NCBI GenBank assembly: GCA_934699415.1
Contig: CAKUWO010000031.1
Span: forward strand, 1-13,140
Source: an uncultured Erysipelotrichaceae bacterium
GTDB taxonomy: Bacteria; Bacillota_I; Bacilli_A; Erysipelotrichales; Erysipelotrichaceae
Direction of reading: 5' to 3'
Length of the DNA: 13,140 bases
Shown: in pieces, positions 1-7,234 of the stretch
Layout of the letters: every line of letters starts with the position of its first letter
Numbering within the stretch: the stretch's first letter is position 1
Position numbers and translations under genes: made by a program
The notes under the pieces: generated by a model
What the model saw: the letters and a program-made list of their open reading frames with translations, nothing else
Told to the model about the DNA's origin: nothing
Database searches by the model: none

Positions 1-2
1 GT

Positions 3-1607
3 GAAAAGTTTGGTATTGTAGGCGAATCAGGTTGTGGTAAATCAACACTTGGTCGTACTATTTTACAATTATACGAGCAGACATCAGGCTCATGTACTTA
101 CTATGGCAAATCGATTCAGGAAATTAATCCTAAATATATCAGCGTAAATATCAAAGATTTAGAGAAGAAACAAGAAAAAGCTAGCGAATTATATAAAAAA
201 TCACAGAATATTGACCAAAAGATTGATACTTTACGTAAATCATTAGCTCAATATGATCCAGATCACTCAAGTAAAGATGCTAAGAAATACGATTCAATCG
301 AAAGAGAAATCGCCAAACTTGAATTTGATTCTAAAGAATTAAAGAAGGATGCAAGTCGTCAATTAAGAGAAGGCTCACGTACTGTAGGTTCTTTAATCCT
401 TTGCCGTGATTTAGACAAAGTATGTGAATTATTTTTATTAGCACAAGAAGAAACTCAAAAAGCTCATGAAGCTATTGAAGAATTTAATAAAGCAAAGATT
501 AAGAAAGATGAAGTATCTTTCTTAATTGATGCTAAAAGAAATGCGGATCGAGAAATTGAGTTCTTAAAAGGTTTGAAAGAACTTAGCGAAGAAAGAGAAT
601 TACGTCTACGTGACCTCTTGGAGACAAAAGAAAAGGTTAAAAATCTTAAAGAAGAAGATCTTTTAGCTCAAGAAAAAGAACTTGAAGAGGAAATGAACAA
701 AGTCTTAGCTAAAGTTAATAAGCATAAAGACAAAGAAAGCGCTCTTAAACAAGAAGCATTCGATAAATACCATGGTAAAGATATCTTACCAATTACCGAA
801 AGAGCTTTAGATCCTAAATATCAGGAAAAATTAGATAAAAACTATGAAACAGGTATCAACCTTTCAAAGTTAACTAAAAAAGAATTGCGTGATATTCGCC
901 CTGATATGCAGATGGTTTTCCAAGATCCTGCAGCTTCTATGGATCCAAGACAAACAATTGGTAAAGCAATTGAAGAACCTTTTGCTCTTCATACTAATCT
1001 CACACCAGCTATGCGTAAAGAGAAGACCCTTTCTTTACTCCATGATGTTGATTTAAAACCGGAACATTATTATGTTTATCCGCATTCATTATCTGGTGGT
1101 ATGAAACAACGTGCTGGTATTGCCCGTGCAATTGCTTTAGATCCATCAGTAGTAGTACTTGATGAAGCGGTATCTGCACTTGATGTATCAGTTCAGGCAC
1201 AAATTTTACAATTACTTGAGAAGTTAAGAAAAGAAAAGAATCTCACCTACTTATTCATTACCCATGATTTAGGCGTAGTTAAACACTTCTGTGATCGTGT
1301 ACTTGTAATGTATTTAGGTAATGTATGTGAGCTTGCAGATGCGAAAGATTTATTTAAAAATCCTTTACATCCATATACTTCTTCATTATTAGCAGCTGTT
1401 CCACATATTGATGTTGAAAAGGCTCGTGCTGAAACTAAGATCCTTGAAGGTGAAGTTCCATCCCCTATTAATCCACCTAAAGGATGCCCATTCCATACAC
1501 GCTGTCCAAAATGTATGGAAATTTGTAAGAAAGAAAAACCAGCTGTTATTGAAAAAGAGAAAGGTCATTTTGTGGCTTGCCACTTATATGACGAAAAGGA
1601 GGGCTAA
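3..1607 (+). CDS. oppF: Oligopeptide ABC transporter ATP-binding protein (OppF/DppF type), 5'-truncated, with long coiled-coil insert
   Basis: ATPase subunit that powers oligopeptide or dipeptide import on the inner face of the membrane, normally paired with an OppD-type subunit and two permeases. The reading frame is already open at base 3, so the N-terminus lies upstream; 534 residues are visible. Seen in order: Walker A GESGCGKST (residues 7-15), Q-loop MQMVFQDP (Gln307), signature LSGGMKQR (363-370), Walker B VVVLDE (Glu388) and switch His421 in ITHDL. The C-terminal peptide-transporter domain carries a cysteine cluster (CPFHTRC, CMEIC and a last Cys near the end); related transporters hold an iron-sulfur cluster there. 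Unusual: about 290 residues separate Walker A from the Q-loop, where ordinary OppF has roughly 45-50. The extra 240 or so are Lys/Glu-rich and predicted coiled coil. Walker B is followed by Ala (DEAVSALD), not the usual Pro. The next gene starts one base after the stop, so they are co-transcribed. Confidence 0.9.
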   Translation, partial: EKFGIVGESGCGKSTLGRTILQLYEQTSGSCTYYGKSIQEINPKYISVNIKDLEKKQEKASELYKKSQNIDQKIDTLRKSLAQYDPDHSSKDAKKYDSIEREIAKLEFDSKELKKDASRQLREGSRTVGSLILCRDLDKVCELFLLAQEETQKAHEAIEEFNKAKIKKDEVSFLIDAKRNADREIEFLKGLKELSEERELRLRDLLETKEKVKNLKEEDLLAQEKELEEEMNKVLAKVNKHKDKESALKQEAFDKYHGKDILPITERALDPKYQEKLDKNYETGINLSKLTKKELRDIRPDMQMVFQDPAASMDPRQTIGKAIEEPFALHTNLTPAMRKEKTLSLLHDVDLKPEHYYVYPHSLSGGMKQRAGIARAIALDPSVVVLDEAVSALDVSVQAQILQLLEKLRKEKNLTYLFITHDLGVVKHFCDRVLVMYLGNVCELADAKDLFKNPLHPYTSSLLAAVPHIDVEKARAETKILEGEVPSPINPPKGCPFHTRCPKCMEICKKEKPAVIEKEKGHFVACHLYDEKEG

Positions 1608-1608
1608 G

Positions 1609-3219
1609 ATGAAATTTGATGGTATGTTTCAACCTTATGCATCTAATCGTTATACGGTTACTGCCAAAAATGGCATGGTTTGCACCGGCTCTAATTTAGC
1701 AGCAAGTGCAGGGCTCGAGGTCTTACAAAAAGGCGGTAATGCGATTGATGCGGCTGTCGCAACAGCTGCAGCACTTACTGTTACTGAGCCTACTGCCAAT
1801 GGTTTAGGAAGTGACTCTTTCGCCCTTGTTTGGGTTAAAGATAAATTATATGGTCTTAATTCTTCAGGCTATTCGCCAAAAAACATTTCTTTAAAGGCCG
1901 TTTTAGAGAAAAGTGAAGATGGTAAAATGCCAATTTATGGCTGGACACCAGTAATGGTCCCAGGAGCTGTTAAATCTTGGCCAACTTTAGTTGAAAGATT
2001 TGGCAAATTATCATTGAAAGAAGATTTAGCTCCAGCTATCCGTTTAGCTTCAGAAGGATATCCAGCAGGACCAATGCTTGGTAAGATGTGGGAAAGATCC
2101 ACAACTAAGTTCCATGAATTATTTGATGGTAAACCAGAATATGATGAATGGTTTAAAACCTTCACTAAAGATGGCGAATCTTATCATTTCGGGGATATTG
2201 TGAAACTTGAAAACCATGCGAAAACCTTGAAATTAATTGCTGAAACAAATGGTGAAGCTTTCTATTCTGGTGAAATCGCTAAAAAGCTTGTTGAGCAATC
2301 ACAAAGAGATGGTGGCTATTTCTCATTAGAAGATTTAGCTTCTTATAAATCAGAATGGGTAGAACCAATCTCAGTTGATTATCATGGTTATACAGTTTCA
2401 GAAATTCCGCCTAATGGACAGGGTATTGTCGCTTTAATGGCTTTAAATATCTTAAAGGAATTTGAATTCACTCATCGTGATACTGAGTCATTCCACAAGC
2501 AGCTTGAAGCCATTAAGATTGCTTTTGCGGATGCTAAACACTATGTAACAGATCCTAGGGATATGAAGATTGATTATCATGATTTATTAAAGCCAGAATA
2601 TGGTGCTATGCGTGCAAAAGAAATTGATGATAATGCTGCCCTTCCATGTTTTGGAGATCCTGCAAAATCTGGTACGGTTTATCTTTGCACTGCAGATGGC
2701 GAAGGAAATATGGTTTCTTATATCCAGAGTAACTATATGGGCTTTGGCTCAGGTATTGTAGTAGAAGGCTATGGTGTTTCATTACAAAACAGAGGTGCTG
2801 ATTTCTCACTTAATGAAAATGATGCCAATTGTCTTGCACCACATAAAAAGAGCTATCATACCATCATTCCAGGATTCTTATCTAAAGATGGTAAAGCAGT
2901 AGGTCCATTTGGAGTAATGGGTGGTTATATGCAGCCACAAGGTCATGTTCAAGTGGTTATGAATCTTGTTGATTATAAACTTAATCCGCAAATGGCTCTT
3001 GATGCTCCAAGATGGCAATGGATGAAAGATAAAACTATCACTGTAGAGCCTAGCTTTGATACTAATATTGCTAATGCGTTAGCAGCTAAAGGACATGACA
3101 TTAGTTTTGCTTTAAATGGTGTCTCATTTGGTCGTGGACAGATTATTATACGTGATGAAAATGGGGTTTTATATGGTGGTACAGAATCACGTACTGATTC
3201 TAATATCGCTTGTTACTAA
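1609..3219 (+). CDS. Gamma-glutamyltransferase-like Ntn hydrolase, probably cytoplasmic
   Basis: 536-residue member of the gamma-glutamyltranspeptidase family, which removes gamma-glutamyl groups from glutathione and related peptides and matures by self-cleavage. The start is the ATG at 1609, six bases after AAGGAGG (1596-1602); the open frame further upstream only overlaps oppF. Family marks are GGNAIDAAVATAAALTVTEP near residues 41-60, GLGSDSF, and the small-subunit start SGTVYLCTADGEGNMVSYIQ. In that motif Thr356 is the expected nucleophile and cleavage site, giving a large part 1-355 and a small part 356-536. GFGSGIVVEGYGVSLQNRG and PFGVMGGYMQPQGH follow, as in YwrD-type bacterial proteins. 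The N-terminus (MKFDGMFQPYASNRYTV) has no signal peptide, unlike periplasmic or secreted GGTs. Placed one base after a peptide-transporter ATPase, it probably cleaves imported gamma-glutamyl peptides. The true substrate (glutathione, an acyl or a cephalosporin-like amide) cannot be read from the sequence. Confidence 0.9.
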   Translation: MKFDGMFQPYASNRYTVTAKNGMVCTGSNLAASAGLEVLQKGGNAIDAAVATAAALTVTEPTANGLGSDSFALVWVKDKLYGLNSSGYSPKNISLKAVLEKSEDGKMPIYGWTPVMVPGAVKSWPTLVERFGKLSLKEDLAPAIRLASEGYPAGPMLGKMWERSTTKFHELFDGKPEYDEWFKTFTKDGESYHFGDIVKLENHAKTLKLIAETNGEAFYSGEIAKKLVEQSQRDGGYFSLEDLASYKSEWVEPISVDYHGYTVSEIPPNGQGIVALMALNILKEFEFTHRDTESFHKQLEAIKIAFADAKHYVTDPRDMKIDYHDLLKPEYGAMRAKEIDDNAALPCFGDPAKSGTVYLCTADGEGNMVSYIQSNYMGFGSGIVVEGYGVSLQNRGADFSLNENDANCLAPHKKSYHTIIPGFLSKDGKAVGPFGVMGGYMQPQGHVQVVMNLVDYKLNPQMALDAPRWQWMKDKTITVEPSFDTNIANALAAKGHDISFALNGVSFGRGQIIIRDENGVLYGGTESRTDSNIACY

Positions 3220-3223
3220 AAAG

Positions 3224-3253
3224 TGAACACAAAGCCTCAAATCTTGTTATACT
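3224..3253 (+). promoter_or_regulatory. Probable promoter of the HU gene
   Basis: A TATACT -10 box (3248-3253) preceded by TGT gives an extended -10. A weak -35, TGAACA, lies at 3224-3229 with an 18-base spacer. It starts only five bases after the stop of the GGT gene, where no terminator hairpin is visible, so HU may also receive read-through from the opp/ggt operon. The leader is about 25 bases and contains AAGGAGG at 3269-3275. Confidence 0.5.
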
Positions 3254-3286
3254 TGTAATGTTCAATATAAGGAGGAAAGATTCATT

Positions 3287-3571
3287 ATGGTAACTGTATT
3301 GACAAAAAAAGACTTAGCTGAAAAATTAGCAGAAGCAAAAGATCTCACTAAAAAAGATGCTACGGAAGTAGTTAACTTCTTACTTGAAGAAATTTCATCA
3401 ACACTTAAAGATGGTGGAAATGTTGAACTTGCTGGATTTGGTAAATTTGAAGTAAAAGAAAGAGCAGCAAGAGAAGGACGTAACCCACAGACTGGCGAAA
3501 CAATCGCTATCGCTGCATCTAAGGTTCCTTCATTCAAGGCATCTAAAACATTAAAAGATCTCGTTAAATAA
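3287..3571 (+). CDS. hup: DNA-binding protein HU
   Basis: 94-residue histone-like protein that binds and bends DNA as a dimer and helps compact the nucleoid. The N-terminal helices (TKKDLAEKLAEAKDLTKKDATEVV) form the dimer body. The family core GFGKFEVKERAAREGRNPQTG follows, and its ARxGRNPxTG segment is the DNA-binding beta arm with the intercalating Pro. The tail (VPSFKASKTLKDLVK) is typical. Length is normal (about 90). The start ATG lies 11 bases after a perfect AAGGAGG (3269-3275). The gene has its own promoter and terminator and no partner gene, as usual for HU in Firmicutes. It is the only housekeeping gene in the window. Confidence 0.97.
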   Translation: MVTVLTKKDLAEKLAEAKDLTKKDATEVVNFLLEEISSTLKDGGNVELAGFGKFEVKERAAREGRNPQTGETIAIAASKVPSFKASKTLKDLVK

Positions 3572-3579
3572 AACTACTT

Positions 3580-3604
3580 AAAGCGAGTTTATCTCGCTTT
3601 TTTG
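3580..3604 (+). terminator. Rho-independent terminator after HU
   Basis: A perfect 8-bp stem, AAAGCGAG (3580-3587) with CTCGCTTT (3593-3600), has a 5-base loop and runs into a T-tract. It starts nine bases after the HU stop codon. Confidence 0.92.
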
Positions 3605-3605
3605 T

Positions 3606-3635
3606 TTGCCAAAAAGGGCTATATATTGATATATT
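3606..3635 (+). promoter_or_regulatory. Probable promoter of the GT-C glycosyltransferase gene
   Basis: TTGCCA (3606-3611), an 18-base spacer and TATATT (3630-3635). The -35 box begins inside the T-tract of the HU terminator. The start ATG at 3658 follows AAAGGAG (3647-3653). Confidence 0.5.
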
Positions 3636-3657
3636 AGACAGGATATAAAGGAGAACC

Positions 3658-5400
3658 ATGAAAGTTATCATATCTATCTTCCTAGCCCCATTATTGTTAG
3701 TTTTAATACGTAATAGAATTAAAAAAGATATTTTTCAATCATTTATAAAGAAGTATCTTAATGCTTTCTTATTTGTGAATGGTATTAGTACTATTGTATC
3801 TTTTTTATGTTGGCATTTATTTAATTTAAATGATCCTAACTTCTATTATTTATATACTTATGCTTATTTATTATTTACTTATAGCTTAGCTATCCTCTCT
3901 CCCTTCTTTGAAGATAAAATAACTATTTATTCGCTTGAAGATCTTAAGAAAAAGAAAGTAAATTGGGAGCGATTATTTTATATCTTTGCAACAATTCTTT
4001 TCTTAATGAATTTTATTAGAATATTTGATAATGCTTTCTGGGGAGATGAGGGTTTCAGCATTAGACTTGCTAAGATGAGTTTAAGCGAAATGATTAAAGC
4101 GACAGCTGATGATGTTCATCCACCACTTTATTACATGTTTTTACAAGCCTTATATAAAGTCTTTGGTAATCATGGCATAACTTATCATTTAAGTGGTTTC
4201 TTACCATATGCTGCCATTGTTGTTATATCTGCTACTTGGGTTAAAAAAAGATTTGGTATTACAACAGCATCGATCTTAGTTGGTTTTGCATCTATTAGTA
4301 ATAATGCCCTTATATATAATGTTGAAGCAAGAATGTATTCTTTAGCAGCATTATTTGTTTTATGTGCATATTTATCTTTATATGAAATCTTACATGATAA
4401 TAAAGATAAATATTGGTACTTGCTTGGAATATTTGCTGTTCTTGCATCTTATACTCATTATTATTCTTTTGTTTCAGTTGCCTTATTATATCTAGGCTTA
4501 ATTATTCATTGTTTCTTAGACCATCGTTATATTAAGAAAACAATTAAATTATGTCTATTTTCATTAATAGGATATGCCCCATGGTTTTTAGTTTTATTAT
4601 CGTCTTTTAAACGCACTAGTGCTGGTTGGTGGAGTGATGCCATTCCTACATACCGTAGCTGTTATATGTTTCTTTTCGATAATGATACACGCATTAATAT
4701 CTTCTTTATCATTCTTATTTGTTTCTTATTTCATGAATCTAAAACCATTAATATTCAAAGAGAAGAAAGAAATGAAAGAGGTCTATTCTTTAATCTTTCA
4801 ATCAAGAAAGGCAAAATGGATTTAGATATAGAATGGATTTTAATTGGTTTATTATCACTATTTGGAACAATGTGTGTTGGTATTAGTGTATCTAAATTAT
4901 TAAGACCACTCTTCTTAACTAGATATCTTTATCCTGTAGCTCCTCTTGCTTATCTTTTAATGGGCTTTGGCACAAGTAGACTACCATATCGTAGGCTTGT
5001 AGGTTTTGCTCTGGTCTTCCTATTAATCTTTGATCAAGTTCCTTATTATCAAAATATGGTTTGGAGTGAAATTGATTTAAATTTACAAACTAAAGAATTT
5101 TTAGAAGTTGTTAAGCCAGATGAAAGAGCTGTTATTTATACCAATGACTCTCATTTGGATTGGACTTTACTTGATTATTATTATCCTTTAAATGAACATA
5201 TAAGAACTAAAGATGCAACAGTAGCACTTAGAAAAAATGTTGATGATATTTGGCTATTTTGGTCAGCTAAGATGGATACCGATTTCTTAATGATGGCTAG
5301 AAATAAAGGATATCGTATCGAACTGGTTCATGAGTCACGCTTTGCGAATGATTTCTATTACAAGGTATATCATTTAACTAAGGCTAATAGCACCCGTTAA
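3658..5400 (+). CDS. Polytopic membrane glycosyltransferase, GT-C fold (GT39/PMT-like)
   Basis: 580-residue integral membrane protein. GT-C enzymes move a sugar from a polyprenyl-phosphate carrier onto a lipid, glycan or protein on the outer face of the membrane. The signature is FWGDEGFS, with the acidic pair Asp130-Glu131 in the first outer loop, followed by DDVHPPLYYMFLQALYKVFG with Asp151-Asp152 and His154-Pro-Pro. This is the usual arrangement of the catalytic loop and second acidic motif in the GT39-like group. Roughly 10-12 hydrophobic segments cover residues 1-470. The last 110 residues, from about SEIDLNLQTKEF, are hydrophilic and likely an extracytoplasmic domain. Start chosen from AAAGGAG five bases before the ATG. 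It is monocistronic, with a promoter just upstream and a terminator overlapping its last codons. Donor and acceptor cannot be told; a wall-polysaccharide or teichoic-acid decoration role is inference from the neighbourhood. Confidence 0.82.
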   Translation: MKVIISIFLAPLLLVLIRNRIKKDIFQSFIKKYLNAFLFVNGISTIVSFLCWHLFNLNDPNFYYLYTYAYLLFTYSLAILSPFFEDKITIYSLEDLKKKKVNWERLFYIFATILFLMNFIRIFDNAFWGDEGFSIRLAKMSLSEMIKATADDVHPPLYYMFLQALYKVFGNHGITYHLSGFLPYAAIVVISATWVKKRFGITTASILVGFASISNNALIYNVEARMYSLAALFVLCAYLSLYEILHDNKDKYWYLLGIFAVLASYTHYYSFVSVALLYLGLIIHCFLDHRYIKKTIKLCLFSLIGYAPWFLVLLSSFKRTSAGWWSDAIPTYRSCYMFLFDNDTRINIFFIILICFLFHESKTINIQREERNERGLFFNLSIKKGKMDLDIEWILIGLLSLFGTMCVGISVSKLLRPLFLTRYLYPVAPLAYLLMGFGTSRLPYRRLVGFALVFLLIFDQVPYYQNMVWSEIDLNLQTKEFLEVVKPDERAVIYTNDSHLDWTLLDYYYPLNEHIRTKDATVALRKNVDDIWLFWSAKMDTDFLMMARNKGYRIELVHESRFANDFYYKVYHLTKANSTR

Positions 5401-5413
5401 TACGGGTGTTTTT
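5391..5413 (+). terminator. Terminator overlapping the end of the glycosyltransferase gene
   Basis: A 7-bp stem, CACCCGT (5391-5397) with ACGGGTG (5402-5408), then TTTTT. The 5' arm encodes the last two amino acids and the TAA stop codon occupies the four-base loop, so the terminator lies inside the gene end. Confidence 0.88.
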
Positions 5414-5416
5414 ATA

Positions 5417-5445
5417 TAAAATTGCATTGCCACTGGCAATGCAAT
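5417..5445 (-). terminator. Minus-strand terminator of the frameshifted membrane protein gene
   Basis: A perfect 11-bp inverted repeat, ATTGCATTGCC (5421-5431) with GGCAATGCAAT (5435-5445), has a 3-base loop. Read on the minus strand it is followed by TTTTAT, so it serves the gene coming from the right. With the plus-strand terminator just before it, it forms a convergent pair. Confidence 0.72.
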
Positions 5446-5509
5446 ATATCTAAATATCTTATCTTTTTATAACCAGTTTAATACTATTATGTTTTGATAT
5501 CCTGGCTCT

Positions 5510-6746
5510 TTATGCTTCTTTTGAGAAATAACTCGGTATAGACAAAAGACACCATACTATTGGCATAAGAGTTCTAAATTCTAAAAAAGAATGAGTAAAA
5601 GAATGTTGTCTAAGCACGAAATACCAAATTAAAGGCAATAGAATTATGATTATCATGTTAAGTGCCTTAGAGACATTAAATCTAAATTCTTTATTTTTAA
5701 ATACATAAATGAAATTAGTAATGATTGTTAATATTAATAATAAGAATGTAATCTTATTATTGATGTAATCTAAATTAGCTAAGAATGTATCATATAAAGT
5801 TACTTTCGTGTCATTAGTAACATTGCTTGTTCTGAATACAATTTGCCTTATATGCATCTATAAACATATTTTGTTTCAATACAAATGAAGCTAATACCCA
5901 CTTCATAAACCACATACCACCATATCCGATAAACCACATAAAAATGTTTTTAAGAATCGTCAATGGTTTAGCATCTTTATCTAAAAAGGTAATGATAAGA
6001 AGATTAAATCCAAGTATCGCAATAGGATATGTTAATAAATCAAAATATGAAGTTAGAATCCCGCTAATTAAGAATAAATAATCTAATAAGTTCTTCTTTT
6101 TAAGATAATCATACTTATATAAAAGTATACTTCCAAAAAATAGAGCTATATTAAATACCTGTGAGAGTTGTAAAGAATAAGGCAATACAAAACATGCGAA
6201 AATCAAATATAATGCAGTGAAATTAAATACATTTAAAATTCCCGTTTTGTCTTTCAACAAAATAATAAATATAAACAATAAAACTATATGTAATATAAAT
6301 TGAAAAAAGCGAATCCATGAGTAATTACAAATCATCAAAAGAGGTCTCAATAGGGTTATATAGCCATGCCAATATCTGCTATATGATTTTATATTACATA
6401 TAGCTTCCTCGTCGTTATAATGTTCATAAAGATGAACTATTTGATTATCACTCCAATCAACTTGAAAACGATTTATCAAAGCTGCCTTATCAAAAGCTGT
6501 ATAATCTCCATAATCAAATGATGCACTATTTATCATTAACGCATCGGTAAAATTATCCATTACTGTAGCTTTTATTCTTTCTACTTTTTCTGGATACAAA
6601 CCTTCATGTGTCAATATTGTTGATGATATTTTGGCGTTACTTTGAATTGAGCTATTAGGCAAACAAAATGACGCCGTCAATAATGCAAAACCTATTAAAG
6701 AAGAGATCATTAAGATTAGTAATGTATTTAACAACCTTTTTATCAT
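5510..6746 (-). pseudogene. Polytopic membrane protein of surface-polysaccharide regions, split by a single-base frameshift
   Basis: Two overlapping minus-strand frames make one protein of about 411 residues. The first frame runs from the start to residue ~301 (near 5846), the second continues to the stop at 5510. Near the join the first frame reads FIDAYK and then goes off into ANCIQNKQCY, while the other frame continues QIVFRTSNVTND. FIDAYKQIVFRTS is the expected family sequence, so one extra C in the GCC at 5845-5847 explains the break. I recognise a conserved uncharacterised Firmicutes family by DNFTDALM, YSRYWHGY, the DLLTYPIA segment, WFMKWVLAS and RQHSFTHSFLEFRTL. It has one N-terminal membrane segment, an outer domain to about residue 130, then about seven more segments. 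The family resembles lipid-linked-sugar enzymes but its reaction is unknown to me. Start: ATG at 6746 lies ten bases after AGGGG (6757-6761); an in-frame ATG at 6755 is too close to it. The break could be true decay or a sequencing error. Confidence 0.72.
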
Positions 6747-6930
6747 ATTAACCATTCCCCTAAATAAGTATAATAAAAGTTCTTATCAAGATAACATTCT
6801 AACATTTTATTATAGAAATATTTCTTTATTAGATTATGCTATTTAATCTTTATAATCGCATCATCATAGAAATTATTATTGTCTAAAAATGCTCACTTTT
6901 TATAACCGCGTTTTATTTAATGTTTTTTGA

Positions 6931-6944
6931 TTATTAGGGGGAGG
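6931..6944 (-). promoter_or_regulatory. Possible anti-Shine-Dalgarno element in the leader of the frameshifted gene
   Basis: On the minus strand this reads CCTCCCCCTAATAA. Its CCCCTAATAA part can pair with TTATTTAGGGG (6767-6757), which contains the ribosome binding site of the gene starting at 6746: seven pairs, one bulged T, then three more. If both lie on one transcript, the start site could be masked. This rests on complementarity alone. Confidence 0.25.
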
Positions 6945-6996
6945 TTATTATTTAAACGCTTAACTTTTTCATGTTCTCGAATTTCATAAAATAAAT

Positions 6997-7068
6997 GGCG
7001 AGTGTCTTACCCGCCTTAATGTGGGCCCGGGTCTTTCGACCAGCCCTAAGCCTTTAAAAGCTTTTCAC
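6997..7068 (-). ncRNA. Candidate structured RNA (leader or small RNA), unassigned family
   Basis: A GC-rich island in very AT-rich surroundings. Read on the minus strand it folds into two hairpins. The first (7046-7023) is GGGCU, GGUC, a GAAA loop, GACC, a two-base CG bulge and GGCCC. The second (7015-6997) is GGCGGGU, a five-base loop and ACUCGCC. CUUA (7050-7047) can also pair with UAAG (7018-7015), though that helix shares G7015 with the second hairpin. The strand choice rests on three points: the tetraloop is GNRA only on the minus strand; the second stem needs a G-U pair there that would be an A-C mismatch on the plus strand; and a TATAAT lies just upstream at 7080-7075. No U-tailed terminator follows, so the RNA may run on as the ~320-base leader of the gene starting at 6746. 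The given 5' end (7068) is estimated from the -10 box. I do not recognise it as a known riboswitch, 6S, SRP, tmRNA or T-box. Confidence 0.45.
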
Positions 7069-7074
7069 AATAAT

Positions 7075-7103
7075 ATTATACATAAATTTTGTTTAACAAA
7101 AAA
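7075..7103 (-). promoter_or_regulatory. Possible promoter of the structured RNA
   Basis: On the minus strand a perfect TATAAT lies at 7080-7075. The -35 region at the right distance is only a T-run (TTTTTT, 7103-7098, 17-base spacer); TTGTTA at 7099-7094 is too close (13 bases). The predicted start is at about G7068. TATAAT alone is common in DNA this AT-rich, so support is modest. Confidence 0.35.
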
Positions 7104-7234
7104 TCCTAGAATAATAATGAATTTATAGTAAAACTTACTCGTGAGATTAATTTGAACTTTAGGTAGAGGTTTAATAGCTCTATTTTATTTTGGTTATTAA
7201 ATGATGTAGATATACTTTCATAATTAAAAAAATT

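Noticed and set aside
1408..1608. Upstream extension of the gamma-glutamyltransferase frame to an ATG at 1408.
   Set aside because: It would overlap the C-terminal domain of oppF by 200 bases, has no binding site, and translates to a basic sequence unlike any GGT start; the ATG at 1609 has AAGGAGG.
4619..4825. 68-codon frame inside the GT-C glycosyltransferase gene, and similar short frames opposite oppF, ggt, hup and the TSUP gene.
   Set aside because: They are shadows of well-supported genes, without binding sites or recognisable motifs.
6767..6772. TATACT on the minus strand just upstream of the frameshifted gene, as its -10 box.
   Set aside because: The transcript would start on top of the ribosome binding site, leaving almost no leader, and there is no -35 at the right distance.
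6953..6988. Short ORF on the minus strand (MKFENMKKLSV) after the RNA candidate, as a possible leader peptide.
   Set aside because: No ribosome binding site, only 11 codons and no regulatory codon run.
7023..7046. Resemblance of the GAAA hairpin with a two-base CG bulge to group II intron domain V.
   Set aside because: It is too short (24 bases against about 34), lacks the AGC triad in a long lower helix, and no reverse transcriptase or other intron domain is nearby.
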